The notes: a model not told the origin generated them from the letters alone. DNA of 64,000 nt from Bifidobacterium eulemuris (GCF_014898155.1 NZ_CP062938.1:186001-250000); one strand, 5' to 3'. Shown: positions 40,972 through 50,428, counted from the first letter of the stretch. Made by a program: numbers and translations.

Positions 40972-42183
40972 ATGCCGCACATCACCTTGGGCAGGCTGCC
41001 CTTCGAGAATCTCAAACGCAAACCGTTCCGCACGGCCGCGTTGTTGGTGATCGTCACCATGCTCTCCGCCACGTTCTTCGGCGGCGCGATGCTGGCATTG
41101 AACCTCAACGCAGGCCTTGACAGCATGCAGAAGCGTCTGGGTGCCGACCTCATGGTGGTGCCGCAGAACACCGGCGCCAAAGCCGAGGCGCTGCTCACCA
41201 GCTCCACCTCCAGCACCTTCTATTTCACCAACGACATCGACTCATTGGTGAGCAAAGCCGACGGCATCGCGCAATCCACCGTGCAGACGTACATCTCCTC
41301 GCTCACCGCCGACTGCTGCGACGAACAGGTGCAGATCATCGGATTCAATCCCGCCACCGACTTCGTCATCGAACCGTGGATCACCTCGGAATACGACCAG
41401 ACGTTGGAGACGGGCCAGGTGATCGCCGGCGCGAACATCAACGTGTCCACGTCCGGCACCATCAAACTCTACGACCACGAGTTCCCGGTGGCCGCGCAAC
41501 TGGCCACCACCGGCACCAGCCTCGACAATTCCGTCTTCGTCAATCAGGAGACGATCCCGCGCATCGTGGGATATTCGGCCCAAGTGGGACATCCCGCGAT
41601 TCCCGAGGAATACGCCGACACGGCCGTCTCCGCCGTGCTGATCAAAGTGGCCGACGGATATTCGGCCGAACAGGTGGCCGACAACATCACCGAGGCCTCC
41701 GGACTCGACGGCCTGGGATACGTGTATCCGGGCGGCATCACCGCCACCACGAAGACGAATCTGAGCGCGATCGTCGGCTACGTCGCCCTGTTCCTCGCGG
41801 CCTTCTGGGTGATGGGCGTGGTCGTGCTGCTCGCCGTGTTCTCCTCGTCCACCAACGAACGCAAACGCGAATTCGCGTCGCTGCGCATCATGGGGGCGAC
41901 CCGCGGCACGCTGGTGGGGCTGATCGTCAAGGAATCCGCCTTGCTGGGACTTATCGGCGGCTTGATCGGCATCGCGCTCGCCTCGCTGGTGATCTTCCCG
42001 TTCAGCACGCTGATCGGCCGCCAGCTGCAACTGCCGTACCTACAGGTCGGCGTGCCTACCACGCTTGGCCTGATGGCGGCCGGACTTGTGTTCGCCGTGG
42101 TCACCGGCATGATCGCTTCGGTGGCGTCCGCCTACCGTTTGTCGAAACCGGAGACCTATCTCATGCTCAGGGAGGGGGAGTGA
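40972..42183 (+). CDS. FtsX-type ABC transporter permease
   Basis: This 403-residue permease begins LGRLPFENLKRKPFRTAALLVIVTML (first helix). It has a MacB-like extracytoplasmic domain with a CC motif (SLTADCCDEQVQ). Three C-terminal helices follow, including REFASLRIMGATRGTLVGLIVKES, the FtsX coupling region. The ATG at 40972 lies five bases past the DUF4418 stop with only a weak SD, so translation is probably coupled. Its ATPase partner is encoded at 42245. Its substrate is unknown. Confidence 0.9.
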   Translation: MPHITLGRLPFENLKRKPFRTAALLVIVTMLSATFFGGAMLALNLNAGLDSMQKRLGADLMVVPQNTGAKAEALLTSSTSSTFYFTNDIDSLVSKADGIAQSTVQTYISSLTADCCDEQVQIIGFNPATDFVIEPWITSEYDQTLETGQVIAGANINVSTSGTIKLYDHEFPVAAQLATTGTSLDNSVFVNQETIPRIVGYSAQVGHPAIPEEYADTAVSAVLIKVADGYSAEQVADNITEASGLDGLGYVYPGGITATTKTNLSAIVGYVALFLAAFWVMGVVVLLAVFSSSTNERKREFASLRIMGATRGTLVGLIVKESALLGLIGGLIGIALASLVIFPFSTLIGRQLQLPYLQVGVPTTLGLMAAGLVFAVVTGMIASVASAYRLSKPETYLMLREGE

Positions 42184-42188
42184 CGCGC

Positions 42189-42248
42189 ATGATCGAACTC
42201 GTACCCTTCGGTTATCCCGAATATAGAGAAGAGGAGGCGAAGCGATGA
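42189..42248 (+). CDS. possible 19-residue small ORF before the ABC ATPase
   Basis: An ATG at 42189, eight bases after GGAGGGGGAG, opens a frame MIELVPFGYPEYREEEAKR ending in a TGA that overlaps the ATPase start (ATGA at 42245-42248). The last codons form the ATPase SD (GAGGAGG). It may serve only to couple translation of permease and ATPase. There is no sequence evidence for a functional peptide. Confidence 0.4.
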   Translation: MIELVPFGYPEYREEEAKR

Positions 42249-43204
42249 CGCAGATGGACCAGACGCGCGCGACGGCCTCAGCCACAACGATGCAGGATCA
42301 CGAAACGCCTTTACTTGCGATACACGATCTGACCCGCGAATTCAAACGCCGAGGTGAGGCCTTCGCCGCCGTCGACCATGTGGATCTCACCGTGGACGCC
42401 GGCGAATTCATCGCGATCGTCGGACGTTCCGGCAACGGCAAAAGCACGCTGCTCAATCTCATCACCGGATTATTGAAGCCCACCAGCGGTTCGGTGACAT
42501 TGGACGGGCGTGACGTGGCCTCGCTTTCCGACCGTGAGATCTCGGCCCTGCGCAACACGGTCATCGGATTCGTGCCGCAGAGCCATACGCTGCTCGGCAA
42601 CCTCACCGTGCTCGACAATGTGATCCTGCCCGCCGTGCTGGGTGGCGGAGGCAAGGCTCCGGTGGGAAGAGATCCCTCGACTGCGCTCGGGATGACGGAT
42701 GATGATGGTTCTCTCGTCATTCCGAGCGAAGCCGAGGAATCCTTTGCCAAGACGGGGGATGGTTCCTCCGTCATTCCGAGCGAAGTCGAGGAATTTTCCG
42801 AAACGCAGGTCGATCCGGACATGCCCGACGTTATTGCGCCGATGCACGCCGCCGAATCCCACGCAAGCGAAGCCGACCCTCTGGTCGACCGTGCGACGGA
42901 GTTGCTCACCCGCCTGGGCGTGGCCGATCTGTCCGCCTGCTATCCGAAGGAACTCTCCGGAGGCGAGATGCGGCGCGTCTCCATCGCCCGCGCGCTGATG
43001 AACGATCCCAAACTGCTGATCGCCGACGAACCGACCGGCGATCTCGACGCGGAAAGCACCGCCATCGTCATGCATCTGCTGCGCGAAACCGCGGACCGGG
43101 GCACCGCCGTGCTCATGGTCACGCACGATCCCGACGCGCTGGCCTACGTCGACCGCCGCTATCGCATGGACCGGGGCGCTCTTGTGCTGGAGCGGTCGGT
43201 ATGA
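42245..43204 (+). CDS. LolD-like ABC ATPase with in-frame repeat insertion
   Basis: This 319-residue ATPase partners the upstream FtsX-type permease. Walker A is GRSGNGKST, the Q-loop FVPQSHTLLG, the signature LSGGEMRRVSIARAL, Walker B LLIADEPTGDLDAES and the switch His in MVTHDPDAL. LolD-class ATPases are usually about 230 residues. The excess is one block at roughly residues 137-215, between VILPAVLGG and RATELLTRLGV. That block is translated from the dispersed palindromic repeat (RDPSTALGMT, then IPSEAEES and IPSEVEE). The frame is intact, so the protein may still work with a surface loop added. Confidence 0.9.
   Translation: MTQMDQTRATASATTMQDHETPLLAIHDLTREFKRRGEAFAAVDHVDLTVDAGEFIAIVGRSGNGKSTLLNLITGLLKPTSGSVTLDGRDVASLSDREISALRNTVIGFVPQSHTLLGNLTVLDNVILPAVLGGGGKAPVGRDPSTALGMTDDDGSLVIPSEAEESFAKTGDGSSVIPSEVEEFSETQVDPDMPDVIAPMHAAESHASEADPLVDRATELLTRLGVADLSACYPKELSGGEMRRVSIARALMNDPKLLIADEPTGDLDAESTAIVMHLLRETADRGTAVLMVTHDPDALAYVDRRYRMDRGALVLERSV
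42661..42810. repeat. palindromic repeat family, copy e (inside a CDS)
   Basis: Three repeat units lie within the ABC ATPase gene: GATCCCTCGACTGCGCTCGG... at ~42671, and two inverted GTCATTCCGAGCGAAG... units at ~42717 and ~42771. The insertion kept the reading frame without a stop codon. Confidence 0.8.
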
Positions 43205-43370
43205 GATCCCTCGACTTCGCTCAGGATGACGGATAGAGGCGCTGTCATCCCGAGTGGTTCTTCCGTCGTCATGGGTGTTTTTCCCGTCATCCCGAACATG
43301 ACTACCCGTCATCTTGAGCGTACCTACCCGTCATCCCGAGCGTACCTACCCGTCATCCCGAGCGAAGCCG
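43202..43370. repeat. repeat family copy f with four 22-bp tandem units
   Basis: A half copy follows the ATPase stop (43202-43232). Four 22-bp units follow at 43283-43304, 43305-43326, 43327-43348 and 43349-43370. Each starts CCCGTCATC and is derived from the palindrome arm. The gap 43205-43607 otherwise holds only the rpsD leader and no gene. Confidence 0.8.
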
Positions 43371-43474
43371 AGGGATCCCAGTGCCGCTTGTCACGAGGCG
43401 CGGGTACTATGTTCACTTTGGTGTGTCCCATCAGGGACGCACTGTCTGGAGCCTTAGCCCATCAACGGGTCGGC

Positions 43475-43500
43475 GGCCCGAATCCGTAAGGAGACGGGCC
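43475..43500 (+). promoter_or_regulatory. hairpin in the rpsD leader
   Basis: GGCCCG (43475-43480) pairs with CGGGCC (43495-43500), about 110 nt before rpsD. S4 regulates its own synthesis through mRNA structure in several bacteria. Here only the hairpin is seen, and the role is inference. Confidence 0.3.
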
Positions 43501-43607
43501 GTTCGTGAGCGATCACGACGAAGCGTTGGAGAGGCCGGCTCAGCGTGGGGAACCACCCAAGGAATCCCGCGTTCCGTTCAGACAACGACAGAAAGAATAG
43601 GAATATC

Positions 43608-44234
43608 ATGACGAACGTTCAGCGTTCCCGCCGTCAGGTGCGTCTTTCCCGCGCCCTGGGCATCGCACTGACCCCCAAGGCTCAGCGCATCTTCGAGAAG
43701 CGTCCGTACGCCCCCGGCGAGCACGGCCGCACCCGCCGCCGCACCGAGTCCGATTACGCGGTGCGTCTGCGCGAGAAGCAGCGTCTGCGCGCCCAGTACG
43801 GCGTCTCCGAGAAGCAGCTGCGCGCCTCCTACGAGAAGGCGACCCGCACCGCCGGCCAGACCGGTAACGCCATGCTGCAGGATCTCGAGGTCCGCCTCGA
43901 CAACCTGGTGCTGCGCTCCGGCTTCGCCCGCACGACCGCCCAGGCCCGTCAGTTCGTGGTGCACCGTCACATCCTCGTCGACGGCAACATCGTGGACCGC
44001 CCGTCCTACCGCGTCAAGCCCGGCCAGACCATCCAGGTGAAGGCCAAGAGCCAGACCATGGTGCCGTTCCAGATCGCCGCCGAAGGCGTGCATCGCGACG
44101 TGCTGCCCCAGGTTCCCGGCTATCTCGACGTGAACCTCGCCTCCCTGAAGGCCACCCTGACCCGCAAGCCGGAAGCCGAAGAGGTGCCGGTGCAGGTCAA
44201 CATCCAGTACGTGGTCGAATTCTACGCTCGCTGA
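43608..44234 (+). CDS. rpsD: 30S ribosomal protein S4
   Basis: This 208-residue S4 protein binds 16S rRNA early in assembly of the small subunit. The S4 N-terminal domain is followed by the S4 RNA-binding fold (LEVRLDNLVLRSGFARTTAQARQFVVHRHILVDGNIVDRPSYRVKPG). It lacks the zinc-binding Cys cluster of C+ type S4 proteins (its start is TNVQRSRRQVRLSRALGIALTPKA), so it is a C- form. The ATG at 43608 follows AGGA. It is a single-gene unit followed by a hairpin terminator, away from the main ribosomal operons. Confidence 0.97.
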   Translation: MTNVQRSRRQVRLSRALGIALTPKAQRIFEKRPYAPGEHGRTRRRTESDYAVRLREKQRLRAQYGVSEKQLRASYEKATRTAGQTGNAMLQDLEVRLDNLVLRSGFARTTAQARQFVVHRHILVDGNIVDRPSYRVKPGQTIQVKAKSQTMVPFQIAAEGVHRDVLPQVPGYLDVNLASLKATLTRKPEAEEVPVQVNIQYVVEFYAR

Positions 44235-44268
44235 TTTTCAGCGAACCCATCCTTTAGGACATACCGGG

Positions 44269-44308
44269 CGATGCCCCGTGGCCGAATGTGGCCGCGGGGC
44301 ATCGTTCG
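44269..44308 (+). terminator. terminator after rpsD
   Basis: CGATGCCCCG (44269-44278) pairs with CGGGGCATCG (44295-44304), with inner GGCC/GGCC pairing, followed by TTCGTTGT. Confidence 0.65.
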
Positions 44309-44349
44309 TTGTGGTCGGGGTCGCACGGGCCGACGTCCCGGACCGTCCC

Positions 44350-44457
44350 GTGCGACCCATAAATCCCGCCGAAACGCACATATTCCCGAGGAATCGCCGT
44401 TATTCCGCCGATTCACGCTGTTACACGATGTTCGGTTCCTGTTCGGAAAAGTCGCAC
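44350..44457 (-). repeat. 108-bp GTGCGAC repeat element, copy 3 (inverted)
   Basis: This 108-bp diverged copy lies in inverse orientation, bounded by GTGCGAC (44350-44356) and GTCGCAC (44451-44457). Its ends and the TTCCTCGG centre match copies 1 and 2. An extra hairpin GGGTCGCACGGG/CCCGTGCGACCC (from 44319) flanks its left end. Confidence 0.6.
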
Positions 44458-44465
44458 GGAAACGA

Positions 44466-44501
44466 TTGCGACTCCCCGTCGTGCGCGTACACTGGGAGGC
44501 A
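44466..44501 (+). promoter_or_regulatory. promoter of the phosphatase gene, leaderless
   Basis: TTGCGA (44466-44471) and TACACT (44488-44493) are 16 bp apart. The expected start, six to eight bases on, falls at the A of the ATG (44501). GGAGG lies directly against the ATG, too close to act as an SD. The 108-bp element ends nine bases before the -35. Confidence 0.5.
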
Positions 44502-45175
44502 TGATTCTTCATCTGCACCTCGTCCGGCATGGACAGACCTATTTCAACCGATACAACCGCCTGCAGGGCTGGTCGAATTCTCCTCTGACGGAAGCGGGGC
44601 TCGCCGACGCCGTCACGGCGGGGGAGAAGCTCAAGGGGATCGACTTCGCCGCCGCCTACTGCTCGGACACCACACGCGCGCAGATGACCGCCGAACGCAT
44701 CCTCGACATCAACGAGGCGGCCGGCCACACACGTCCCACGCTTGTCTCGGACATGCACTTCCGTGAACAATGCTACGGCTATTACGAAGGCCAGGATATG
44801 GCGATGGCCTGGTACGCGGCCGGCGCGCCGCACGGCGCGAAAACCTACAACGAGATCGTCTCGAAATTCGGACTCGCCGCCACACGCGACTTCCTCAAAG
44901 AGGCCGACCCCTTCCACGACGCGGAATCCGATGAGGAGTACTGGACCCGCGTCGAAGGCGCGTTCGCGCTGATCGCCGCGAATCCCGCGCTCAAGGACGG
45001 CGACGACGTGCTGCAGATCAGCCACGGCAACACGCTGCTCAGCCTCGCCCACCGCTTCGGCGGCGACGATTTGGATCTGAGCGAACGCCCCGCCAACGGT
45101 TCGGTCACCGTGCTCGATTTCGACACCGACAAACCCTTCGCCGAAGCGATCACCATCACCGCATACAACCGGTGA
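44501..45175 (+). CDS. histidine phosphatase superfamily protein
   Basis: This 224-residue cytoplasmic enzyme has the phosphoglycerate mutase/acid phosphatase motif LVRHGQTYFNRYNRLQGWSNSPLTEAG near the N-terminus (catalytic His in RHG). The second His is in QISHGNTLLSLAH. Such enzymes remove phosphate from sugar phosphates or other small metabolites, or interconvert phosphoglycerates. The substrate cannot be told from sequence. The transcript is predicted to be leaderless. Confidence 0.88.
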   Translation: MILHLHLVRHGQTYFNRYNRLQGWSNSPLTEAGLADAVTAGEKLKGIDFAAAYCSDTTRAQMTAERILDINEAAGHTRPTLVSDMHFREQCYGYYEGQDMAMAWYAAGAPHGAKTYNEIVSKFGLAATRDFLKEADPFHDAESDEEYWTRVEGAFALIAANPALKDGDDVLQISHGNTLLSLAHRFGGDDLDLSERPANGSVTVLDFDTDKPFAEAITITAYNR

Positions 45176-45262
45176 CGGTTCGCGAGTCGCGCCTATTGAT
45201 TAGTCTGGTGCGGTATTGTGTACGGAAGAGTATGCCGAGCATAAGCAGGAAAGAGGTTCAAG

Positions 45263-45640
45263 ATGGCTGTAGGAGAGATCGCAGGTCTGATCGCGGCGAT
45301 CGTGTTCGCGATTCTCGCCGGGTTCATGATCTACCCGCTGATCCGTCTGGGCAAGCTGTTCGACCAGATCGCCGACACCGTCAAGCAGTCCGGCGAACAC
45401 GCCATTCCCGCGCTTGACGAGTCCGTGACCACGGTGCGTCAGGTCAACAAATCGCTGGAGGACGTGAACAAGATCTCCGCGGCCGCATCCACCACGGCGA
45501 ACAACGTCGGCGCTCTCACCGACCTGTACGGATCCTTCCTCGGCAAGCCGGTGATCAAGGCGGCATCCGCTGCGTACGCGCTGAAAAGCACCGCCCAATC
45601 CTTCCTTGCCAAGCAGAGCACCGACCAAGGGGAGAAGTGA
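45263..45640 (+). CDS. DUF948 domain protein
   Basis: This 125-residue protein has one N-terminal membrane helix (AGLIAAIVFAILAGFMIYPLIRLG). A helical coiled-coil stretch follows, with regular hydrophobic spacing (LDESVTTVRQVNKSLEDVNKISAAASTTANNVGALT). This is the DUF948 pattern. Function unknown. It begins a short operon (this gene, the DUF6167-like gene, alaS) of an order found widely in Actinobacteria. The ATG at 45263 is preceded by AAAGAGG. Confidence 0.85.
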   Translation: MAVGEIAGLIAAIVFAILAGFMIYPLIRLGKLFDQIADTVKQSGEHAIPALDESVTTVRQVNKSLEDVNKISAAASTTANNVGALTDLYGSFLGKPVIKAASAAYALKSTAQSFLAKQSTDQGEK

Positions 45641-45876
45641 TGTTCAAACGACTGTTCTGGATCGGAATCGGCGTGGCCGTCGGCGTGATGGCCGTCACCA
45701 AAGCGCAAGCCTACGTCAAGGCGCACACCCCCGACAATGCGCGTCAGTTCCTGCTCGGTCCCGATCCCGAGAACGTGACGATGAAAACGCTGGAAGGCCT
45801 GATCGCCGAATTCAACGCCACGCGTCGAGCCCGCGAGGCTGAACTCAACCGGCAATACGCGGACCGCGCCCGCTGA
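45640..45876 (+). CDS. DUF6167-like small protein upstream of alaS
   Basis: This 78-residue protein has one N-terminal helix ([22 protein letters not shown]) and a charged helical tail with [21 protein letters not shown]. Its ATG overlaps the stop of the DUF948 gene by one base (TGATG), with GGGGAGAAG upstream. Proteins of this size and shape sit just before alaS in many Actinobacteria. Function unknown. Confidence 0.78.
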   Translation: MFKRLFWIGIGVAVGVMAVTKAQAYVKAHTPDNARQFLLGPDPENVTMKTLEGLIAEFNATRRAREAELNRQYADRAR

Positions 45877-45992
45877 ACACCATAGGCGCGACTGTTTTCG
45901 ACGTTTCAACGGCCTCGTCGGCCACCTGTAATTCCTTAAATGAAGGGCCAGCACGCCCGCACACCACAACCCACAAGGAGCATGGCACCACA

Positions 45993-48671
45993 ATGCGCAC
46001 TTCTGAAATCGCGAAGCGCTACCTTGACTATTTCGAGAAGCACGACCATCTCGTCGTGCCGTCGGCGTCCCTGATCTCGCCGAACCCGACCACCCTGTTC
46101 ACCATCGCCGGCATGGTGCCGTTCATCCCCTACCTGATGGGCGAGCAGACCGCCCCGTACCCGCGCATGGCCTCGAACCAGAAGTGCGTGCGCACGCTGG
46201 ATATCGACGAGGTGGGCAAAACCACCCGCCACGGCACCTTCTTCCAGATGATTGGCAACTTCTCCTTCGGCGACTACTTCAAGGAGGAGGCCATCCACTA
46301 CGCGTGGGAGCTGCTGACCCTGCCGGTCGAGCAGGGCGGCTACGGACTCGCCCCCGAAAAGCTGTGGATGACCACCTTCACCGACGACGAGGAAGCCCGC
46401 GCCATGTGGCGCAACGAAGGCGTCGACCCCGAGCATATCCAGATCATGGGCATGGAGGACAACTTCTGGACCACCGGCGGCCCCGGCCCCGGCGGCCCCT
46501 GCTCCGAGATCTACGTGGACCGCGGCCCCGAATACGGCGTCGAAGGCGGCCCGATCGCGGACGAGAACCGCTACATCGAGATCTGGGACCTCGTGTTCGA
46601 AAACTATGAGGTCGACAACGTCAAATCCAAAACCGACCTGCATATCGTGGGCGAGCTGGAGAACAAGAACATCGACACCGGCGCCGGCCTGGAACGACTG
46701 GCCTACCTGCTGCAGGGCAAGCAGAACATCTATGAGACCGACGAGGTCTACCCGGTGATCGAGGCGGCCGAACGCCTGTCCGGCCACAAGTACGGCAAGG
46801 ACGCCGACGCCGACGTACGCTTCCGCGTGGTCGCCGACCATGTGCGCTCCGCCCTGATGATCATGAGCGACGGCGTGCGCCCGAGCAACGTCGGCCGCGG
46901 CTACGTGCTGCGCCGCCTGCTGCGCCGCGTCGTGCGTTCGATGCGCATGCTCGGTGTGACCGATCCGGTGCTGCCCAGCCTGTTCCCGGTCTCCAAGGCC
47001 GCGATGGAAGCCAGCTACCCCGAACTCAACGACACCTTCCACGATGTGACCGAAGCCGCCTACGGCGAGGAGGACACCTTCCTGCGCACGCTGGAGAACG
47101 GCACCACCATCCTCGACGTGGCCGTGAGGAAGGCCAAGGAGGCCGGCGAGGAGACCGTGTCCGGCAAGGACGCGTTCACCCTGCACGACACCTACGGCTT
47201 CCCGATCGAGCTGACCCTCGAGATGGCCGCCGAACAGGGCGTGAAGGTCGACGAGGCGAAGTTCCGCGAGCTGATGGCCGAGCAGAAGGGCCGCGCCCGC
47301 GCCGACGCGCTCAAGAAGCGTCATAATGTGGACCTGTCCGTCTACGACGATTTCAAGAAGACGCTCGCCAAGCCGATCGACTTCCTCGGATACACCGACT
47401 TCTCCGCCCGCGGCACGGTGCTCGGCATCATGCAGGAGGGCAAGGGCTCCGTGCCCGCGGTCACCGCTCCGGCGACCGTCGAGGTGATCCTCGACCGCAC
47501 GCCGTTCTACGCTGAGGCCGGTGGCCAGCTCGCCGACCAAGGCGAGATTCTCTCCGATGACGGCGCGGTGCTCGAGGTCGACGACGTGCAGAAGCCCATC
47601 AAGGACCTCATCGTCCATCAGTGCCGCCTGACCGAAGGCACGCTGGTGGTGGGTACGCAGGTCAACGCCAACATCGATCTGAACCGCCGCGGCGCCATCG
47701 CCCGCTCGCACACCGCCACGCACATGGTGCACAAGGCGCTGCGTGAGGAGCTCGGCCCGCAGGCCACCCAGCGCGGCTCCGAGGACGCCCCGAACCGTCT
47801 GCGCTTCGACTTCCAGTGGTCCAAGGCGCCGGCCAAGACGGTGATCAGCGCCGTCGAGGAGCGCGTGAACGACCGTCTGCGCGACAATCTGGCCGTCACC
47901 ACCAACGAGATGAAGTTCGACGACGCCATCGCGCTCGGTGCCATGCACCTGTTCGGCGAGAAGTACGGCGATATCGTGCGCGTCGTGTCCATCGGTGAGG
48001 ACGGCTGGAGCCGCGAGCTGTGCGGCGGCACCCACGTTGATCATGTCGGCAAGATCGGCGCGGTCAACATCATGTCCGAAGCCTCGATCGGCTCCGGCGT
48101 GCGTCGTGTGGACGCGCTGGTGGGTCAGAGCGCCTACGAATACAATGCGCGTGAGCATGCGCTCGTCTCGCAGCTGAGCGACAAGCTCAACGCGCGTCCG
48201 GACGAGCTTGCCGACCGTGTGAACACGCTGCTCGCCAAGCTCAAGGAATCCGACCGCCGTCTGGCCTCCATGTACGAGTCCCAACTGGCCGCGTCCGTGC
48301 CGGAACTGGTGACGGCCGCCAAAAACACGAACCATGCGGTCAAGGTCGCGGCGAAGAACGTCGGACATTTCGGATCCTTCGACGCGCTGCGCAAGACGGT
48401 GCTCGACGTGCGCGGCCGCCTCGGCGAGGATGCTCCCGTGGTGGTGGCCCTCGCCGGCGTGAGCGAGGACGACAAGCCCATGGTGGCGGTCGCCACCAAT
48501 GATTCCGCCCGCAAGCTCGGCATCAAGGCCGGCGATCTGGTGCGCGGCGCGTCCAAGATTCTCGGCGGCGGTGGCGGCGGCAAGCCGGACTTCGCCCAGG
48601 GCGGCGGCGCCGACGCGACGAAGATCGACGAGGCGCTGGAGGCGCTGTCCTCCGAGGTGGCGAAGGCCTGA
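45993..48671 (+). CDS. alaS: alanine--tRNA ligase
   Basis: This 892-residue class II synthetase charges tRNA-Ala. Its aminoacylation core has [56 protein letters not shown] and [10 protein letters not shown]. The editing domain carries [11 protein letters not shown] and [10 protein letters not shown] zinc ligands, and a C-terminal DHHA1-type domain ends with [21 protein letters not shown]. The ATG at 45993 follows AAGGAG. No T-box leader was found in the 116-bp gap upstream. Confidence 0.98.
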   Translation: MRTSEIAKRYLDYFEKHDHLVVPSASLISPNPTTLFTIAGMVPFIPYLMGEQTAPYPRMASNQKCVRTLDIDEVGKTTRHGTFFQMIGNFSFGDYFKEEAIHYAWELLTLPVEQGGYGLAPEKLWMTTFTDDEEARAMWRNEGVDPEHIQIMGMEDNFWTTGGPGPGGPCSEIYVDRGPEYGVEGGPIADENRYIEIWDLVFENYEVDNVKSKTDLHIVGELENKNIDTGAGLERLAYLLQGKQNIYETDEVYPVIEAAERLSGHKYGKDADADVRFRVVADHVRSALMIMSDGVRPSNVGRGYVLRRLLRRVVRSMRMLGVTDPVLPSLFPVSKAAMEASYPELNDTFHDVTEAAYGEEDTFLRTLENGTTILDVAVRKAKEAGEETVSGKDAFTLHDTYGFPIELTLEMAAEQGVKVDEAKFRELMAEQKGRARADALKKRHNVDLSVYDDFKKTLAKPIDFLGYTDFSARGTVLGIMQEGKGSVPAVTAPATVEVILDRTPFYAEAGGQLADQGEILSDDGAVLEVDDVQKPIKDLIVHQCRLTEGTLVVGTQVNANIDLNRRGAIARSHTATHMVHKALREELGPQATQRGSEDAPNRLRFDFQWSKAPAKTVISAVEERVNDRLRDNLAVTTNEMKFDDAIALGAMHLFGEKYGDIVRVVSIGEDGWSRELCGGTHVDHVGKIGAVNIMSEASIGSGVRRVDALVGQSAYEYNAREHALVSQLSDKLNARPDELADRVNTLLAKLKESDRRLASMYESQLAASVPELVTAAKNTNHAVKVAAKNVGHFGSFDALRKTVLDVRGRLGEDAPVVVALAGVSEDDKPMVAVATNDSARKLGIKAGDLVRGASKILGGGGGGKPDFAQGGGADATKIDEALEALSSEVAKA

Positions 48672-48682
48672 CCGACAAGCCT

Positions 48683-49141
48683 ATGGTGTGGTTAGGCGTT
48701 GATCTGGGGAACGCACGGGTCGGACTCGCATTGTCCGACCCGGAGCTCACCCTTGCCCATCCGGCGGGCAACATCGCCGTGTACGGCGACTCCTTCTTCG
48801 CGCTGGAGGATGTGTGCGCGCTGATCGAGGACGAACATGTCGACCATGTGGTCGTGGGCCTTCCCCTGCAGATGGACGGCACGGAAGGCAAAAGCGCGAA
48901 AAAAGCCCGCCGATGGGCGGATAATCTCACCAAGCGCCTGAATCTGCTGGTGGACGACGAACAGTCGCCGCTTCAGAAGGTTCCGCAGGTATCATTGGTG
49001 GATGAACGGCTGACGACCGTCAGTGCGCACCGTCTGCTTCTCGACGCGTCGGTTCGCACGAACAGGCACAGGCCCGTCGTCGACCAACAGTCTGCTGTGG
49101 TGATATTGCAGACAGCACTTGACGGTGCGAGAGAGATGTAA
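48683..49141 (+). CDS. ruvX: Holliday junction resolvase-like RuvX (YqgF)
   Basis: This 152-residue RNase H-fold protein has the YqgF motifs LGVDLGNARVGLALSD, HVVVGLPLQMDGTEG, LVDERLTT and a final Asp/Gln segment VVDQQSAVVILQTALD. The family processes pre-16S rRNA in E. coli and is linked to recombination in others. It starts 11 bases after alaS and runs into mltG, the standard actinobacterial order. Confidence 0.92.
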   Translation: MVWLGVDLGNARVGLALSDPELTLAHPAGNIAVYGDSFFALEDVCALIEDEHVDHVVVGLPLQMDGTEGKSAKKARRWADNLTKRLNLLVDDEQSPLQKVPQVSLVDERLTTVSAHRLLLDASVRTNRHRPVVDQQSAVVILQTALDGAREM

Positions 49142-49152
49142 GGAGGCGATCG

Positions 49153-50331
49153 ATGTCCGATAGCTTCAACGATTTTTTCGACGAGAACACGCAATGGGTT
49201 GATCCCAATGGCTCCTCCGTCGGCGCGGAGCCTCCGCGTCCACCGAGATCACGCAAGGAGATGCGCCAACGTCGTGAGAAGCGTGCACGCAAGCGCGTGA
49301 TGCGTGTGATCATCGTCATCGTGGTGCTGGCGCTGCTGGCTGCCGGCGGCTTCTTCGGATACCGTGCGCTGCTCTCCTGGAGCGCCGCCCGCAACGCGGA
49401 GCAAGCGCAGTCCGCGATTCAGGATTATCCAGGGCCAGGCGGCGAAGAAGTGACGTTCACCGTGCAGCAGGGTGAGGGCGCGTCCCAGATCGCCGAAAAC
49501 CTCGCCGCAGCGGATATCATCAAGTCCGCGGCGGCATTCACCACCGTGGTGGCCGCGAACGATCTGACGCTATATCCCGGAACCTACACGCTGCGATTGC
49601 AGATGGCCGCCGCAGACGCGGCGAATATTCTTTCCGACCAGAACAACGCCAGCGGCTTCCTTGAAGTGCTCCCCGGCGACCGCGTCTCCGCGGTGATCGC
49701 CAATGCCGTGCTGCTGACGGACTACAGCGAAAGCGATTTCGAAAGCGTAGTCGATGGCGGCGGAGACGGCATTCTGCCATCCGAGGCCGAAGGCAGCTTC
49801 GAAGGTTGGCTGGAACCCGGCACCTACGACGTGCAGAACAAAACCGTCGCCGAAATCCTGCAGGAGATGGTCGATGCCCGCATCGCCAAACTCGACGATC
49901 TGGGCGTCGCCGCCGACCAACGCCAACGCGTGCTCAAAATCGCCTCCATCGCCGAAGCCGAAGTGAATCGCGAGGAGTACTACGGCAAGGTCACGCGTGT
50001 GATCGAGAACCGTCTCGAAATCGGCATGAATCTGGGCATGGACACCTCGTTGGCCTACGGTTTGGGCAAAAGCGCCAGCGAAATCACCGACGCGGATATC
50101 GCCGACACCTCGAACCTGTACAACCTGCACAACCACGAGGGACTGCCGCCCACGCCGATCAGCAATCCGGGAGACAACGCCATCGAAGCGGCGATCAGTC
50201 CCGAAGAAGGCGATTGGCTGTATTTCGTGACGGTCGACCTCTCCACCGGAGAAACCAAGTTCGTCTCCACCGAAGACGAATTCTGGCAGATTCGCGACGA
50301 ATACAAGAGCAACAACGAGAACGCCAACTGA
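49153..50331 (+). CDS. mltG: endolytic murein transglycosylase MltG
   Basis: This 392-residue membrane-anchored enzyme has a disordered, proline-rich and then strongly basic cytoplasmic N-terminus (SRKEMRQRREKRARKRVMR). One membrane helix (VIIVIVVLALLAAGGFFGY) is followed by a LysM-like region and the YceG catalytic domain. Motifs are ASIAEAEVNREEYYGKVTRVIENRL (catalytic Glu) and LPPTPISNPGDNAIEAAISP. MltG cuts nascent glycan strands in elongation. The ATG follows AGGAGG. In many Actinobacteria aroE follows here; in this window it is absent and a prepilin peptidase gene lies in its place, reversed. Confidence 0.94.
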   Translation: MSDSFNDFFDENTQWVDPNGSSVGAEPPRPPRSRKEMRQRREKRARKRVMRVIIVIVVLALLAAGGFFGYRALLSWSAARNAEQAQSAIQDYPGPGGEEVTFTVQQGEGASQIAENLAAADIIKSAAAFTTVVAANDLTLYPGTYTLRLQMAAADAANILSDQNNASGFLEVLPGDRVSAVIANAVLLTDYSESDFESVVDGGGDGILPSEAEGSFEGWLEPGTYDVQNKTVAEILQEMVDARIAKLDDLGVAADQRQRVLKIASIAEAEVNREEYYGKVTRVIENRLEIGMNLGMDTSLAYGLGKSASEITDADIADTSNLYNLHNHEGLPPTPISNPGDNAIEAAISPEEGDWLYFVTVDLSTGETKFVSTEDEFWQIRDEYKSNNENAN

Positions 50332-50428
50332 CATGCGCTGAAGGCGAATCGCATACGGCTCGGAACCGACTGGCTCGGCTCCGAGCCGCTTTCGTTGTTC
50401 TTGGACGTTCGCGGAAGAGATTCCTCTT

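Noticed and set aside
43283..43370. Possible CRISPR array (regular 22-bp units)
   Set aside because: The units are directly adjacent without unique spacers and derive from the dispersed palindrome. There are no cas genes.
45877..45992. T-box leader for alaS
   Set aside because: The gap is only 116 bp, without the T-box consensus or terminator.
45936..48368. Long open frame opposite alaS (810 codons), and similar ones opposite pyrG (54858-56432), uvrD (37806-39596), sufBDC (59781-61862) and sufS/sufU (62006-63874)
   Set aside because: All are antisense shadows of well-identified genes with the same codon bias artefact. None has an RBS and recognisable domain.
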